Source: Clostridia bacterium
GTDB lineage: Bacteria > Bacillota > Clostridia > Oscillospirales > CAG-272
DNA length: 6,896 nt
Assembly (NCBI GenBank): GCA_017397205.1
Contig: JAFQJX010000010.1
Coordinates: forward strand, 1 to 6,896
Direction of reading: 5' to 3'
Made by a program: the position numbers and the translations under genes. The notes under the pieces are model-generated. The model was not told the origin of the DNA. It did no database searches and saw only the letters and a program-made list of their open reading frames with translations. Position 1 is the stretch's first letter; every line of letters starts with the position of its first letter. Positions 1 through 6,077 of the stretch are shown here, piece after piece.

Positions 1-456
1 CAAAAGGCGACCGAGCTGGGTGCTACGCGCATCACGCCCTTTGAAAGCAGCCGCTGCATCAAGCGCCCGGGCGCCGAAAAGCAGGACAAAATCACCGCGC
101 GCCTTGCGCGCATTGCCGAGGAGGCAGCCAAGCAGTGCGGCAGAAGCCGCCTGCCCGAGGTGGACCGCACCGTTTCCTTTGACGGGGCACTCTCGCTTGC
201 CGCAGAGAGCGACCTCGTGCTCTTTTGCTACGAGGGCGAGGGCACGCGCCATATCCGCGAGATTCTCTGTGCCTGCCCCGCCGCGCCCGCAAGCGTTGCG
301 GTGCTCGTAGGGAGCGAGGGGGGCTTTTCGCCCGAGGAGGCGGCCGCCGCGCGCGCGGCGGGCTTTGCCATGACGGGGCTTGGAAGACGCATTCTGCGGT
401 GTGAAACCGCCCCCGTCTACGCCCTCTCTGCGCTGGCGTTTCTGTACGAATCCTGA
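1..456 (+). CDS. rsmE: 16S rRNA (uracil1498-N3)-methyltransferase RsmE, C-terminal part (5' end outside window)
   Basis: RsmE uses S-adenosylmethionine to methylate N3 of U1498 in 16S rRNA of the 30S subunit. The reading frame is open from base 1 and ends at TGA 454-456. It shows 151 residues, against roughly 240-250 for the whole family, so about the first 90-100 residues (the N-terminal RNA-binding barrel) lie outside the window. What remains is the SPOUT (trefoil-knot) methyltransferase domain. It begins with the family signature QKATELG at visible residues 1-7. An EAAKQCGR segment with LPEV follows, then GSEGGFS at 104-110 (commonly GPEGGFS in the family) and LGRRILRCETA at 127-137, the knot region that binds AdoMet. 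In Firmicutes rsmE often follows prmA, but the upstream gene is not visible. A short ATG-started reading from 160 is only an internal codon of this gene. Confidence 0.95.
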   Translation, partial: QKATELGATRITPFESSRCIKRPGAEKQDKITARLARIAEEAAKQCGRSRLPEVDRTVSFDGALSLAAESDLVLFCYEGEGTRHIREILCACPAAPASVAVLVGSEGGFSPEEAAAARAAGFAMTGLGRRILRCETAPVYALSALAFLYES

Positions 457-527
457 TGTCTCCCCATCATTTTTGCCAATTTTCCCCAAAAACCGAAAGA
501 TTTTTTATGCTTTTTTCAAAAAACCTA

Positions 528-556
528 TTGAACTTTTACAAAAAATCGGTTAAAAT
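528..556 (+). promoter_or_regulatory. Sigma-A type promoter of the PucR-like regulator gene
   Basis: The -35 box is TTGAAC (528-533) and the -10 box is TAAAAT (551-556), separated by exactly 17 bp. Each differs from the TTGACA/TATAAT consensus at one or two positions. A/T tracts lie just upstream. Transcription would start near 562-565, giving a leader of about 40 nt before the ATG at 604. This is the best promoter match in the window, and it implies that the regulator starts its own transcription unit. The -10 box overlaps one arm of the AACCGA/TCGGTT inverted repeat. Confidence 0.75.
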
Positions 557-590
557 GTAGTACGAACTTAACAAGGGTCTTAAGCGAGAC

Positions 591-596
591 AGGAGG
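591..596 (+). promoter_or_regulatory. Ribosome binding site of the PucR-like regulator
   Basis: AGGAGG is a perfect anti-Shine-Dalgarno match 7 nt before the ATG at 604. It fixes the start codon over later in-frame ATGs such as the one at residue 5. Confidence 0.85.
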
Positions 597-603
597 AAGC
601 GCA

Positions 604-1689
604 ATGTTTAACCGTATGTTCCAGAGTGTCATTCACCAAATGAAGGATGCCGTAGGCCGTATGATCGGTATCATTGATAAGAACGATATCGTCGTCGCCT
701 GCAGCGATCTGCAGCATATTGGCGAGGTCCGTCAGGGCATTCGCGAGGAGCTTTCCTTCAAGCCCGAGGGGCTGGTTTCCGGCGGCGCGACCTATCGCGG
801 CGTTCCGGGCGCGAGCAAGCTGGACCTGATTGTGTTCGTGGAGGGAACGGACAAATGCTCCGAGCAGGCGGCAGCCATTCTTGCGATTTCCATTGGCAAC
901 ATGAAAAACCTCTACGACCAGAAGTACGATAAGGGCTCCTTTATCAAGAACGTCATGCTGGACAACATTCTGCCGAGCGACATTTACGTCAAGTCCAAGG
1001 AGCTGCGCTTCAACACCGAGGAAAAGCGCGTCGTGTTCATTCTCAAGTTCCATTCCAAGCCCGACCAGTTCCCCTTTGAGGTGGTGCAGGGGATGTTCCC
1101 CGACAAGGCGCACGATTACGTCATCAACATCGGTGAACAGGACGTCGTCCTCGTCAAGGAGCTGTCCGACGGCGCCGACCAGGAGAGCGTGGAGCAGCTT
1201 GCCCTTTCCACCATCAAAACCCTCAACGCGGAGTCCTTTACCAACGTCACGGTGGGTATTTCCTCCATCGTCAACAATATCAAGGACCTGGCGCGTGCCT
1301 ATAAGGAGGCGCGTATCGCGCTGGAGGTCGGCAAGGTGTTTGACACCGACCGCAACCCCATTTCCTATGAAAACCTCGGCATCGGCCGTCTGATTTACCA
1401 GCTTCCCACCACCCTGTGCGATATTTTCCTGCAGGAGGTGTTCCGCAAGGGCTCCCTTGATTCCCTGGACCAGGAAACGCTGGACACCGTCAAGGCATTC
1501 TTTGAAAACAACCTCAACGTATCCGAAACCTCCCGTAAGCTGTTCGTGCACCGCAACACGCTGGTGTACCGCCTTGAAAAAATCCGTAAGCTGACGGGGC
1601 TGGACCTGCGTGAGTTTGACCACGCGGTTACGTTCAAGGTGGCGCTCATGGTGAAAAAATATCTCACCTCCAAGCCCACCAAGTTCTAA
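604..1689 (+). CDS. PucR/CdaR-family transcriptional regulator
   Basis: A 361-residue, probably cytoplasmic DNA-binding regulator. The C-terminus (about residues 290-350) is a PucR-type helix-turn-helix (HTH_30): FFENNLNVSETSRKL around 299-313, then HRNTLVYRLEKI at 316-327 and TGLDLR at 331-336. Residues about 140-248 resemble the GGDEF-like CdaR domain, with VVFILKF at 143-149 and the typical 'VGISS...DLARAYKEARIALEVGK' region ending near 244. The N-terminal roughly 120 residues look like a small ligand-sensing domain (IGIIDKNDIVVA near 21-32), but I cannot assign its ligand. Family members control uptake and breakdown of purines, sugar diacids or amino acids and often sit beside those genes. 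No such genes are here, so it is an orphan and its target is unknown. It has its own sigma-A promoter and a perfect Shine-Dalgarno site. The inverted repeat across the promoter would allow autoregulation, which is inference. The start is ATG at 604. Confidence 0.85.
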   Translation: MFNRMFQSVIHQMKDAVGRMIGIIDKNDIVVACSDLQHIGEVRQGIREELSFKPEGLVSGGATYRGVPGASKLDLIVFVEGTDKCSEQAAAILAISIGNMKNLYDQKYDKGSFIKNVMLDNILPSDIYVKSKELRFNTEEKRVVFILKFHSKPDQFPFEVVQGMFPDKAHDYVINIGEQDVVLVKELSDGADQESVEQLALSTIKTLNAESFTNVTVGISSIVNNIKDLARAYKEARIALEVGKVFDTDRNPISYENLGIGRLIYQLPTTLCDIFLQEVFRKGSLDSLDQETLDTVKAFFENNLNVSETSRKLFVHRNTLVYRLEKIRKLTGLDLREFDHAVTFKVALMVKKYLTSKPTKF

Positions 1690-1750
1690 AGCGACAGTAT
1701 TTTCCCCCGATACTCCGTATACTCTATCATATAGAAGAATACATAAGAAC
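1690..1750 (+). promoter_or_regulatory. Possible weak promoter region for the S41 peptidase gene
   Basis: This AT-rich stretch contains -10-like hexamers TATACT (1718-1723) and TATCAT (1725-1730). The best -35 candidate is TTTCCC (1701-1706), 18 bp before TATCAT and a poor match. A direct repeat ATACTC (1710-1715 and 1719-1724) and the palindrome GTATAC (1717-1722) lie in the same place and could be a protein-binding site. No promoter is visible between the hairpin at 1751-1790 and the gene. The S41 mRNA would therefore start here or come by readthrough from the regulator gene. Confidence 0.25.
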
Positions 1751-1790
1751 GCGCGTCCCCGACAAGAGAGCCCTCTCGGTCGGGGTGCGC
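1751..1790 (+). terminator. Strong hairpin in the leader of the S41 peptidase gene (terminator-like, no U-tract)
   Basis: CCCCGAC (1757-1763) pairs with GTCGGGG (1779-1785), extended outside by GCGC (1751-1754) with GCGC (1787-1790) and inside by GAGA (1766-1769) with TCTC (1774-1777). The downstream sequence is TTGCAGTTTAG, without a run of T, so it does not meet the classic intrinsic-terminator pattern. It may be a degenerate terminator of the regulator gene or a 5' UTR structure of the peptidase mRNA ending about 24 nt before its Shine-Dalgarno site. Confidence 0.5.
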
Positions 1791-1813
1791 TTGCAGTTTA
1801 GACACTTTTGGGG

Positions 1814-1820
1814 AAGGAGG
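1814..1820 (+). promoter_or_regulatory. Ribosome binding site that fixes the TTG start of the S41 peptidase
   Basis: AAGGAGG lies 7 nt before TTG 1828-1830. There is no in-frame ATG or GTG nearby that would keep both the lysine/arginine-rich N-terminus and the membrane anchor, so the TTG start is well supported. Confidence 0.8.
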
Positions 1821-1827
1821 AGTTCCT

Positions 1828-3111
1828 TTGCAGGCAGCAAAAAAACGCTTTTTATCTTTCCTTTGTCTTGCTCTCACGCTCGTGCTTCTGGCATCCTCCC
1901 TCACCTTCCTCATCACCTATTCCGTCGTTTCGTCACAGCAGAAGGAGGCGCACGAGGACCGCTTGCGCGACGAGCTGATTTCCCTGCTCAGGGAGCAGTC
2001 GCTCTTTGACCTGGACGAGAACGCCAACCTGGACGCGCTCCTGTACGACGCCATCGTGGCGGCGACGGGCGACCCCTATGCAGAGTTCTTCACCGAGGAG
2101 GAATACCTTGCCTATCAGGCGGGGCTTTCCGGCTCCTTCGTGGGCATTGGCGTGGTCGTAAATCACTACGCCTCCCGTGAAACGGGCTCCTGCGTGGAGG
2201 TGCTGTCCGTTTACCGTGACTCCCCCGCCGAGGAGGCAGGAATGAAGCCGGGCGACCTGATTACCCACGTGGACGGAGCTTCCGTCTCCCAGGCGGGCTA
2301 CGCCGCCTCCACGGAGGCACTCGCAGGGCAAAGCGGCACCGCGGTCACCCTGCAATATCTCAGGGGCGGCGCCTCTCACACCGTGACCGTCACGCGCGAC
2401 ACCTGCGAAAAGCAGACGGTGTACGCCTACTCACGGGAGGGCATCGGCTACGTCCGCATCACCTCCTTTGACCGAACCACCGCAAAGCAGTTTATATCGG
2501 CGGTCACCCGTCTGGAGCAAAGCTGCGTCACCTCGTTCGTCTTTGACCTGCGCTACAACGGCGGCGGCCTGCTTTACGTGGTGTGCCAGATGCTGGCATT
2601 TCTTTTGCCCGACGGCGTGATTACAACGCTGGATTACGCATCAGACGCCCGCGCCGACGCGACCGTCTATTCCGAGGGAGATACCCTCTATATGCAAGGC
2701 GGCGAGACCTATGACGACCCCGCCCTGAATATCAGCCACTCCCTGTCCGTTCCCGTTGCCATTCTGACAAACGGCAGCACCGCGAGCGCGTCAGAGCTGT
2801 TTACCGCCGCCCTGCGGGATTACAGCCGCGACCCTGCAAAGGCGTTCGTCCCCGTCACCGTGGTGGGCGAAACCACCTACGGCAAGGGCTGCGTGCAGGA
2901 AACGCGGCGCCTGACGGAGGATACCTGCTACGTCAAGCTGACCGTGGCGCTTTACAACCCGCCCTCGGGCGTCAATTTCCACGGCAAGGGCATCATTCCC
3001 GACGTCCTGATTACGGGCGGCGCCCCGTCGCGCGACCTCTACCTGTCCCCGATGGGAGACGAGCCTGTCCTGCGGGCCGCCCTCGGTCTGCTGACAAGCG
3101 ACACGCCGTAG
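1828..3111 (+). CDS. S41 family C-terminal processing peptidase (CtpA/CtpB-like), membrane-anchored
   Basis: A 427-residue serine protease with a Ser/Lys catalytic pair that cleaves proteins near their C-termini outside the cytoplasmic membrane. A short positive N-terminus (KKR, 5-7) precedes one hydrophobic segment at about 8-34, which acts as a signal anchor. A helical linker with the family-typical ATGDPYAEFFTEEEY (about 79-93) follows. The PDZ domain covers about 104-195, with GSFVGIGV at 102-109 and the SPAEEAGMKPGD motif. The S41 core covers about 200-395. FDLRYNGGG at 239-247 corresponds to the usual DLR-N-x-GG. The catalytic serine is S320 in STASASE, the general base is K353 in TYGKG, and Q357 is the usual third residue. 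GIIPDV closes the domain. The catalytic set is intact, so it should be active. Ser-Lys spacing is 33 residues, longer than the 25 in E. coli Prc, owing to a short insert after LRDYSRD. Substrates are unknown; relatives act in cell-wall remodelling or sporulation signalling. Confidence 0.93.
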   Translation: MQAAKKRFLSFLCLALTLVLLASSLTFLITYSVVSSQQKEAHEDRLRDELISLLREQSLFDLDENANLDALLYDAIVAATGDPYAEFFTEEEYLAYQAGLSGSFVGIGVVVNHYASRETGSCVEVLSVYRDSPAEEAGMKPGDLITHVDGASVSQAGYAASTEALAGQSGTAVTLQYLRGGASHTVTVTRDTCEKQTVYAYSREGIGYVRITSFDRTTAKQFISAVTRLEQSCVTSFVFDLRYNGGGLLYVVCQMLAFLLPDGVITTLDYASDARADATVYSEGDTLYMQGGETYDDPALNISHSLSVPVAILTNGSTASASELFTAALRDYSRDPAKAFVPVTVVGETTYGKGCVQETRRLTEDTCYVKLTVALYNPPSGVNFHGKGIIPDVLITGGAPSRDLYLSPMGDEPVLRAALGLLTSDTP

Positions 3112-3225
3112 CCCCCCGCTCGGCGCAAGCAAGCAAACATAACAGGCGAACAGCAAACAAGCAAATCAACCAAAAGCAACGATGATATTCCATCAGCAAC
3201 AAATATATCTTAGGAGACACACGTC
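3112..3225. other. T-poor intergenic leader between the S41 peptidase and greA
   Basis: This 114-bp gap has no hairpin terminator and no credible promoter. From 3131 to 3181 the plus strand is rich in A and C with almost no T and little G, built from repeated AAGCAA/GCAAAC-like units. Such RNA would be unstructured. It could be a translation-friendly spacer or a C-over-G Rho-loading region; the sequence does not decide. The greA Shine-Dalgarno site AGGAG is at 3212-3216, 9 nt before the ATG. Confidence 0.4.
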
Positions 3226-3711
3226 ATGGCAGAACGCAGAACCTACACCCGCGCCGGCTACCAGGCACTTCTTGACCAGCTGGCAAAGGCAAACGAGCAA
3301 AAGGAACTCAATAAAAAGGAAATCTCCACCGCGCGCGGCTACGGAGATTTGTCCGAGAACAGCGAATATACCGAGGCAAAGAATTTTCAGGAGCAGATTG
3401 ACGCCCGCATCGCTGAGCTTGAGGCGATGGTGAAGAACGCTGTCGTCCTTGACGAAAGCGAAATTGACCATTCCAAGGTCAACGTCGGCTCCCTCGTCGT
3501 TGTCAAAAACGAGGCAACGGGCGCCGAAACGCAGTATCAGATTGTCGGCACCTTTGAGGCAGATCCCTTTGCCCCCGGGCCCAAGCGCATCTCCGACGTT
3601 TCCCCCATCGGCGCCGCTCTGATGGGTCACGAGGTTGGCTACACCGCCGTCCTCGTCCGTCCCGACAAGAGCCAGCTGCGCCTGACCATTCTCTCGATCA
3701 CCCGCGCATAA
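3226..3711 (+). CDS. greA: Transcription elongation factor GreA
   Basis: GreA enters the secondary channel of backtracked RNA polymerase and stimulates cleavage of the displaced RNA 3' end, which lets elongation resume. The protein is 161 residues, close to the usual 155-160. The N-terminal coiled-coil (about 1-76) carries the tip signature ARGYGDLSENSEY at 36-48. The catalytic acidic residues D41 and E44 fall at the same numbers as in E. coli GreA. The C-terminal FKBP-like domain (about 82-160) shows the conserved YQIVGTFEAD, ISDVSPIGAALMG and VGYTAVL segments. The start is ATG at 3226 with AGGAG 9 nt upstream. lysS begins 10 bp after its stop, a common Firmicute pairing that implies one transcript. 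GreB is a paralogue in proteobacteria, but the DLSENSEY tip and a low-GC Gram-positive-type context favour GreA. Confidence 0.96.
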   Translation: MAERRTYTRAGYQALLDQLAKANEQKELNKKEISTARGYGDLSENSEYTEAKNFQEQIDARIAELEAMVKNAVVLDESEIDHSKVNVGSLVVVKNEATGAETQYQIVGTFEADPFAPGPKRISDVSPIGAALMGHEVGYTAVLVRPDKSQLRLTILSITRA

Positions 3712-3717
3712 AGGAAG
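3711..3717 (+). promoter_or_regulatory. lysS ribosome binding site overlapping the greA stop codon
   Basis: AAGGAAG begins on the last base of the greA TAA (3709-3711) and ends 4 nt before the lysS ATG at 3722. There is no room for a separate promoter, so lysS is read from the greA transcript, probably with translational coupling. Confidence 0.7.
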
Positions 3718-3721
3718 CACT

Positions 3722-5230
3722 ATGGAACAGCAGCAGCAGAATCAAACCAACGCAACAAACGAGCTGGCGGTCCGCCGCGAAAAGCTGGCAGCCCTCAAGG
3801 CAGAGGGCAAGGACCCCTTTGAAACAACCAAGTACGACGTCACCGACACCACCGCCGACGTCCTTGCCAATTTTGAGGAAATCAAAACCGACGTGGAGGC
3901 AGGCATTACGGGCAAGACCGTCCGTCTTGCGGGCCGTATGGTCAGCCGCCGCGTGATGGGCAAGGCGTCCTTCATTCACCTGATGGACGGAAGCGGAAAA
4001 ATCCAGGGCTACGTCCGCCGCGACGACGTGGGCGAGGAAAGCTACGCCGCCTTCAAAAAGCTGGACGTGGGTGACATTCTGGGCGTGGAGGGCTTCGTCT
4101 TCCGCACCAAGACGGGGGAGATTTCCGTTCACGTGACCTCCCTCTCCCTGCTTGCCAAGTCCCTGCTCCCCCTGCCCGAGAAGTACCACGGGCTGACCAA
4201 TACGGATATGCGCTACCGCCAGCGGTACGTGGACCTAATTGTCAACCCCGAGGTAAAAGATACCTTCGTCAAGCGCTCCCTCATTCTGCGCGAAATCCGC
4301 GCATATCTGGACGGGCTGGACTTCCTTGAGGTGGATACGCCCATTCTCACTCCTTTTGAGATTGGCGCCGCCGCCCGCCCCTTCAAAACCCACCACAACA
4401 CGCTGGATATGGATATGTTCCTCCGCATTGAAACGGAGCTGTATCTCAAGCGCCTGATTGTCGGCGGCTTTGACAAGGTGTACGAGGTTGGCAGAATCTT
4501 CCGCAACGAGGGCATGGACACCTCCCACAACCCCGAGTTCACCTCCATTGAGCTGTATCAGGCATTCACCGACTACAAGGGCATGATGGACATTGTCATT
4601 GAGATGAACACCATGCTGGCAGAGAAAATCTGCGGCTCCACCAAAATCACCTACCAGGGCACCGAGATTGATATGGGTCACTGGGAAAAGCTGACGATGG
4701 TAGAGGCGGTCAAAAAGTATGCAGGCGTGGATTATGCCGATTGGAAGGACGACGAGGACGCACGCGCCTATGCCAAGGCGCACCACGTGGAGGTCCCTGC
4801 AAATGCCACCAAGGGCACCGTCCTGATTGAGTTCTTTGACGCCTACGTGGAGGAGAAGCTCATTCAGCCCACCATCATTTACGACTATCCCGTGGAAAAC
4901 AGCCCGCTTGCCAAGCGCAAGCCGAGCGACCCCGCCTTTACCGAGCGCTTTGAGTATTTCATTTACGCGCGCGAAATGGGCAACGCCTTCTCCGAGCTGA
5001 ACGACCCCATTGACCAGAAGGAGCGCTTCGTCCGTCAGGTGGAGGCAAAGCGGAGAGAGGAGCCCGAAACCACGGCACAGGTGGACGAGGACTATATCAC
5101 CGCGCTGGAATACGGTCTTGCCCCCACGGGCGGCCTCGGCTTTGGTGTGGACCGTCTTGTCATGCTTCTGACGGACAGCCCCTCCATTCGCGACGTGCTG
5201 CTCTTCCCCACCATGAAACCCACCGAGTAA
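3722..5230 (+). CDS. lysS: Lysyl-tRNA synthetase, class II
   Basis: The enzyme joins lysine to tRNA-Lys with ATP in the cytoplasm. At 502 residues it has the normal length for bacterial class II LysRS. An N-terminal helical stretch is followed by the OB-fold anticodon-binding domain at about 65-150 (TVRLAGRMVSRR, then FIHLMDGSGKIQGYV). The catalytic domain runs from about 165 to the end: motif 1 ends in LEVDTPIL (202-209), GAAARPF is at 215-221, motif 2 has FRNEG (260-264) with HNPEFT (269-274), and motif 3 is GLGFGVDRL (471-479). The C-terminus TDSPSIRDVLLFP is typical. The segment before GAAARPF reads TPFEIG, where E. coli LysRS has VIPGG. The motif 2 arginine R261 and motif 3 arginine R478 are present, so the enzyme should be functional. 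It is transcribed with greA. No T-box is visible, which fits its internal position in an operon. Confidence 0.97.
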   Translation: MEQQQQNQTNATNELAVRREKLAALKAEGKDPFETTKYDVTDTTADVLANFEEIKTDVEAGITGKTVRLAGRMVSRRVMGKASFIHLMDGSGKIQGYVRRDDVGEESYAAFKKLDVGDILGVEGFVFRTKTGEISVHVTSLSLLAKSLLPLPEKYHGLTNTDMRYRQRYVDLIVNPEVKDTFVKRSLILREIRAYLDGLDFLEVDTPILTPFEIGAAARPFKTHHNTLDMDMFLRIETELYLKRLIVGGFDKVYEVGRIFRNEGMDTSHNPEFTSIELYQAFTDYKGMMDIVIEMNTMLAEKICGSTKITYQGTEIDMGHWEKLTMVEAVKKYAGVDYADWKDDEDARAYAKAHHVEVPANATKGTVLIEFFDAYVEEKLIQPTIIYDYPVENSPLAKRKPSDPAFTERFEYFIYAREMGNAFSELNDPIDQKERFVRQVEAKRREEPETTAQVDEDYITALEYGLAPTGGLGFGVDRLVMLLTDSPSIRDVLLFPTMKPTE

Positions 5231-5266
5231 TTTCTCCTTTGTAACGGTCTCCGCCACAAGGGACAA

Positions 5267-5293
5267 GGGGGCTGTTGCACCGCAACAGCCCCC
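5267..5293 (+). terminator. 12-bp perfect hairpin after lysS (terminator-like, no U-tract)
   Basis: GGGGGCTGTTGC (5267-5278) and GCAACAGCCCCC (5282-5293) are perfect complements around a 3-nt loop. The downstream sequence TCTCAGCAC lacks a T run, and neither does the minus strand give one. It ends 32 nt before the next gene's ATG, with no promoter between. It could be a weak terminator that reduces expression of the downstream gene, or an mRNA processing or stability element at the lysS 3' end. Confidence 0.55.
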
Positions 5294-5310
5294 TCTCAGC
5301 ACAAACGCAA

Positions 5311-5319
5311 AGGAAAGGA
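5311..5319 (+). promoter_or_regulatory. Ribosome binding site that fixes the start of the membrane protein gene
   Basis: AGGAAAGGA precedes ATG 5326 by 6 nt. A longer in-frame reading from TTG 5275 is possible, but that codon lies inside the hairpin stem at 5267-5293 and has no Shine-Dalgarno site, so ATG 5326 is chosen. Confidence 0.75.
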
Positions 5320-5325
5320 TACCCC

Positions 5326-6060
5326 ATGACAGAAAACAATCTGCACACCCCCGAGGACGGGGGCAACGCAACGCAGGAGGCGCGGGAGGTCTCGCTCCTC
5401 GGCGGCACGCGCTTTGGCAAATGGCTGGAGAACTTCTGGTACCATTACAAGGCCTCGTTTCTTGCCGTCGTCTTCCTGCTTGCCGTCATCACCGTCTGCG
5501 TGGTGCAATGCGCCACAAGGCCGAAGGAGGCGGATATCAAGCTTTGCTATGCGGGAGGCACGAGCATGATAGCGTCGTCCACCAATACCGTGCTGGAGGA
5601 CTCCCTCGCAAGTCTTTCCCCCTTCCTGCCCAGTGGCACGGAGGACGCCGATATGCTCCACTACTTCATAGACAGGAGCAGCACCGACCCCTCGGTGCAG
5701 AGCATCAGCCAGACCAACCTCGGTCTTTTCCGCGACGAGCTGGCGCTTGCAAACGCCTATATCTATCTCCTGGACGAATCGCTGTACCTGGACTACGCCC
5801 CCGCAGGGGACGCCCACTATATGCGTGAGATTGCTCCCCTCCTGGGCGGCAGCACGGAGGGGCTTGCGCTGACGGCAGACGGGCGCGGCGTGTATCTGCG
5901 TTCCACCCCCCTTGCCTCTCTTCCCGGCTTTTCTTCCCTGCCCGAGGACACGGTGCTGTGCCTGCGCGTTGCCTTTTCCGCCTTTGAAACGAACAACAGC
6001 GAGGACGCATACAACAAAAGCGAGGCGCTCTTTATTGCCTGCCTGACGGGTACCAATTAA
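5326..6060 (+). CDS. Uncharacterised single-pass membrane protein
   Basis: A 244-residue protein I cannot name. The first 43 residues are hydrophilic and probably cytoplasmic, ending in a positively flanked aromatic stretch (KWLENFWYHYK, 32-42). One transmembrane helix follows at about 44-61 (SFLAVVFLLAVITVCVVQ). The remaining roughly 180 residues should be outside the membrane. The 'ENFWYHYK + hydrophobic helix' start resembles small uncharacterised membrane proteins common in Clostridia; this is an impression from memory. The outer part contains ELALANAYIYLLDE (about 139-152) and a late VLCLRVAFSAFE segment, suggesting an alpha/beta domain, but no catalytic motif is evident. The VVQC near 59-62 is not a good lipobox, because Q precedes the Cys and the N-terminus is too long. 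It lies 95 bp after lysS behind a hairpin and before a bidirectional terminator. It is likely the last gene of the greA-lysS transcript, at a reduced level. Confidence 0.75.
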   Translation: MTENNLHTPEDGGNATQEAREVSLLGGTRFGKWLENFWYHYKASFLAVVFLLAVITVCVVQCATRPKEADIKLCYAGGTSMIASSTNTVLEDSLASLSPFLPSGTEDADMLHYFIDRSSTDPSVQSISQTNLGLFRDELALANAYIYLLDESLYLDYAPAGDAHYMREIAPLLGGSTEGLALTADGRGVYLRSTPLASLPGFSSLPEDTVLCLRVAFSAFETNNSEDAYNKSEALFIACLTGTN

Positions 6061-6077
6061 GCACACAAGCACAAGGC

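Larger units (their letters stand above)
457..603. other. AT-rich intergenic region with phased A/T tracts
   Basis: This gap is far more AT-rich than the flanking genes. It contains T6 at 501-506, T6 at 511-516, A6 at 518-523 and A6 at 540-545; the first two tracts are exactly 10 bp apart. That arrangement upstream of a -35 box is typical of an UP element or intrinsically bent DNA. The halves AACCGA (491-496) and TCGGTT (546-551) form an inverted repeat that brackets the promoter. I see no convincing intrinsic terminator for rsmE here, so readthrough from rsmE or factor-dependent termination are both possible. Confidence 0.55.

Noticed and set aside
580..1623. Long minus-strand open frame (347 codons) opposite the PucR-like regulator
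   Set aside because: The plus-strand gene has clear domain matches, a promoter and a Shine-Dalgarno site. The opposite frame has no recognisable domain and is open because of codon bias in the real gene.
3690..3725. T-box or lysine riboswitch ahead of lysS
   Set aside because: Only 10 bp separate greA and lysS, and the greA leader shows no conserved T-box or L-box sequence or folding.
5275..5325. TTG start giving a 17-residue N-terminal extension of the membrane protein
   Set aside because: The codon is buried in a perfect hairpin stem and has no Shine-Dalgarno site, whereas ATG 5326 has one at good spacing.
4235..5371. Long minus-strand open frame (378 codons) opposite lysS
   Set aside because: It is the complement of conserved LysRS motifs and runs through the hairpin at 5267-5293. 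The product is not protein-family-like, so it is a shadow frame.
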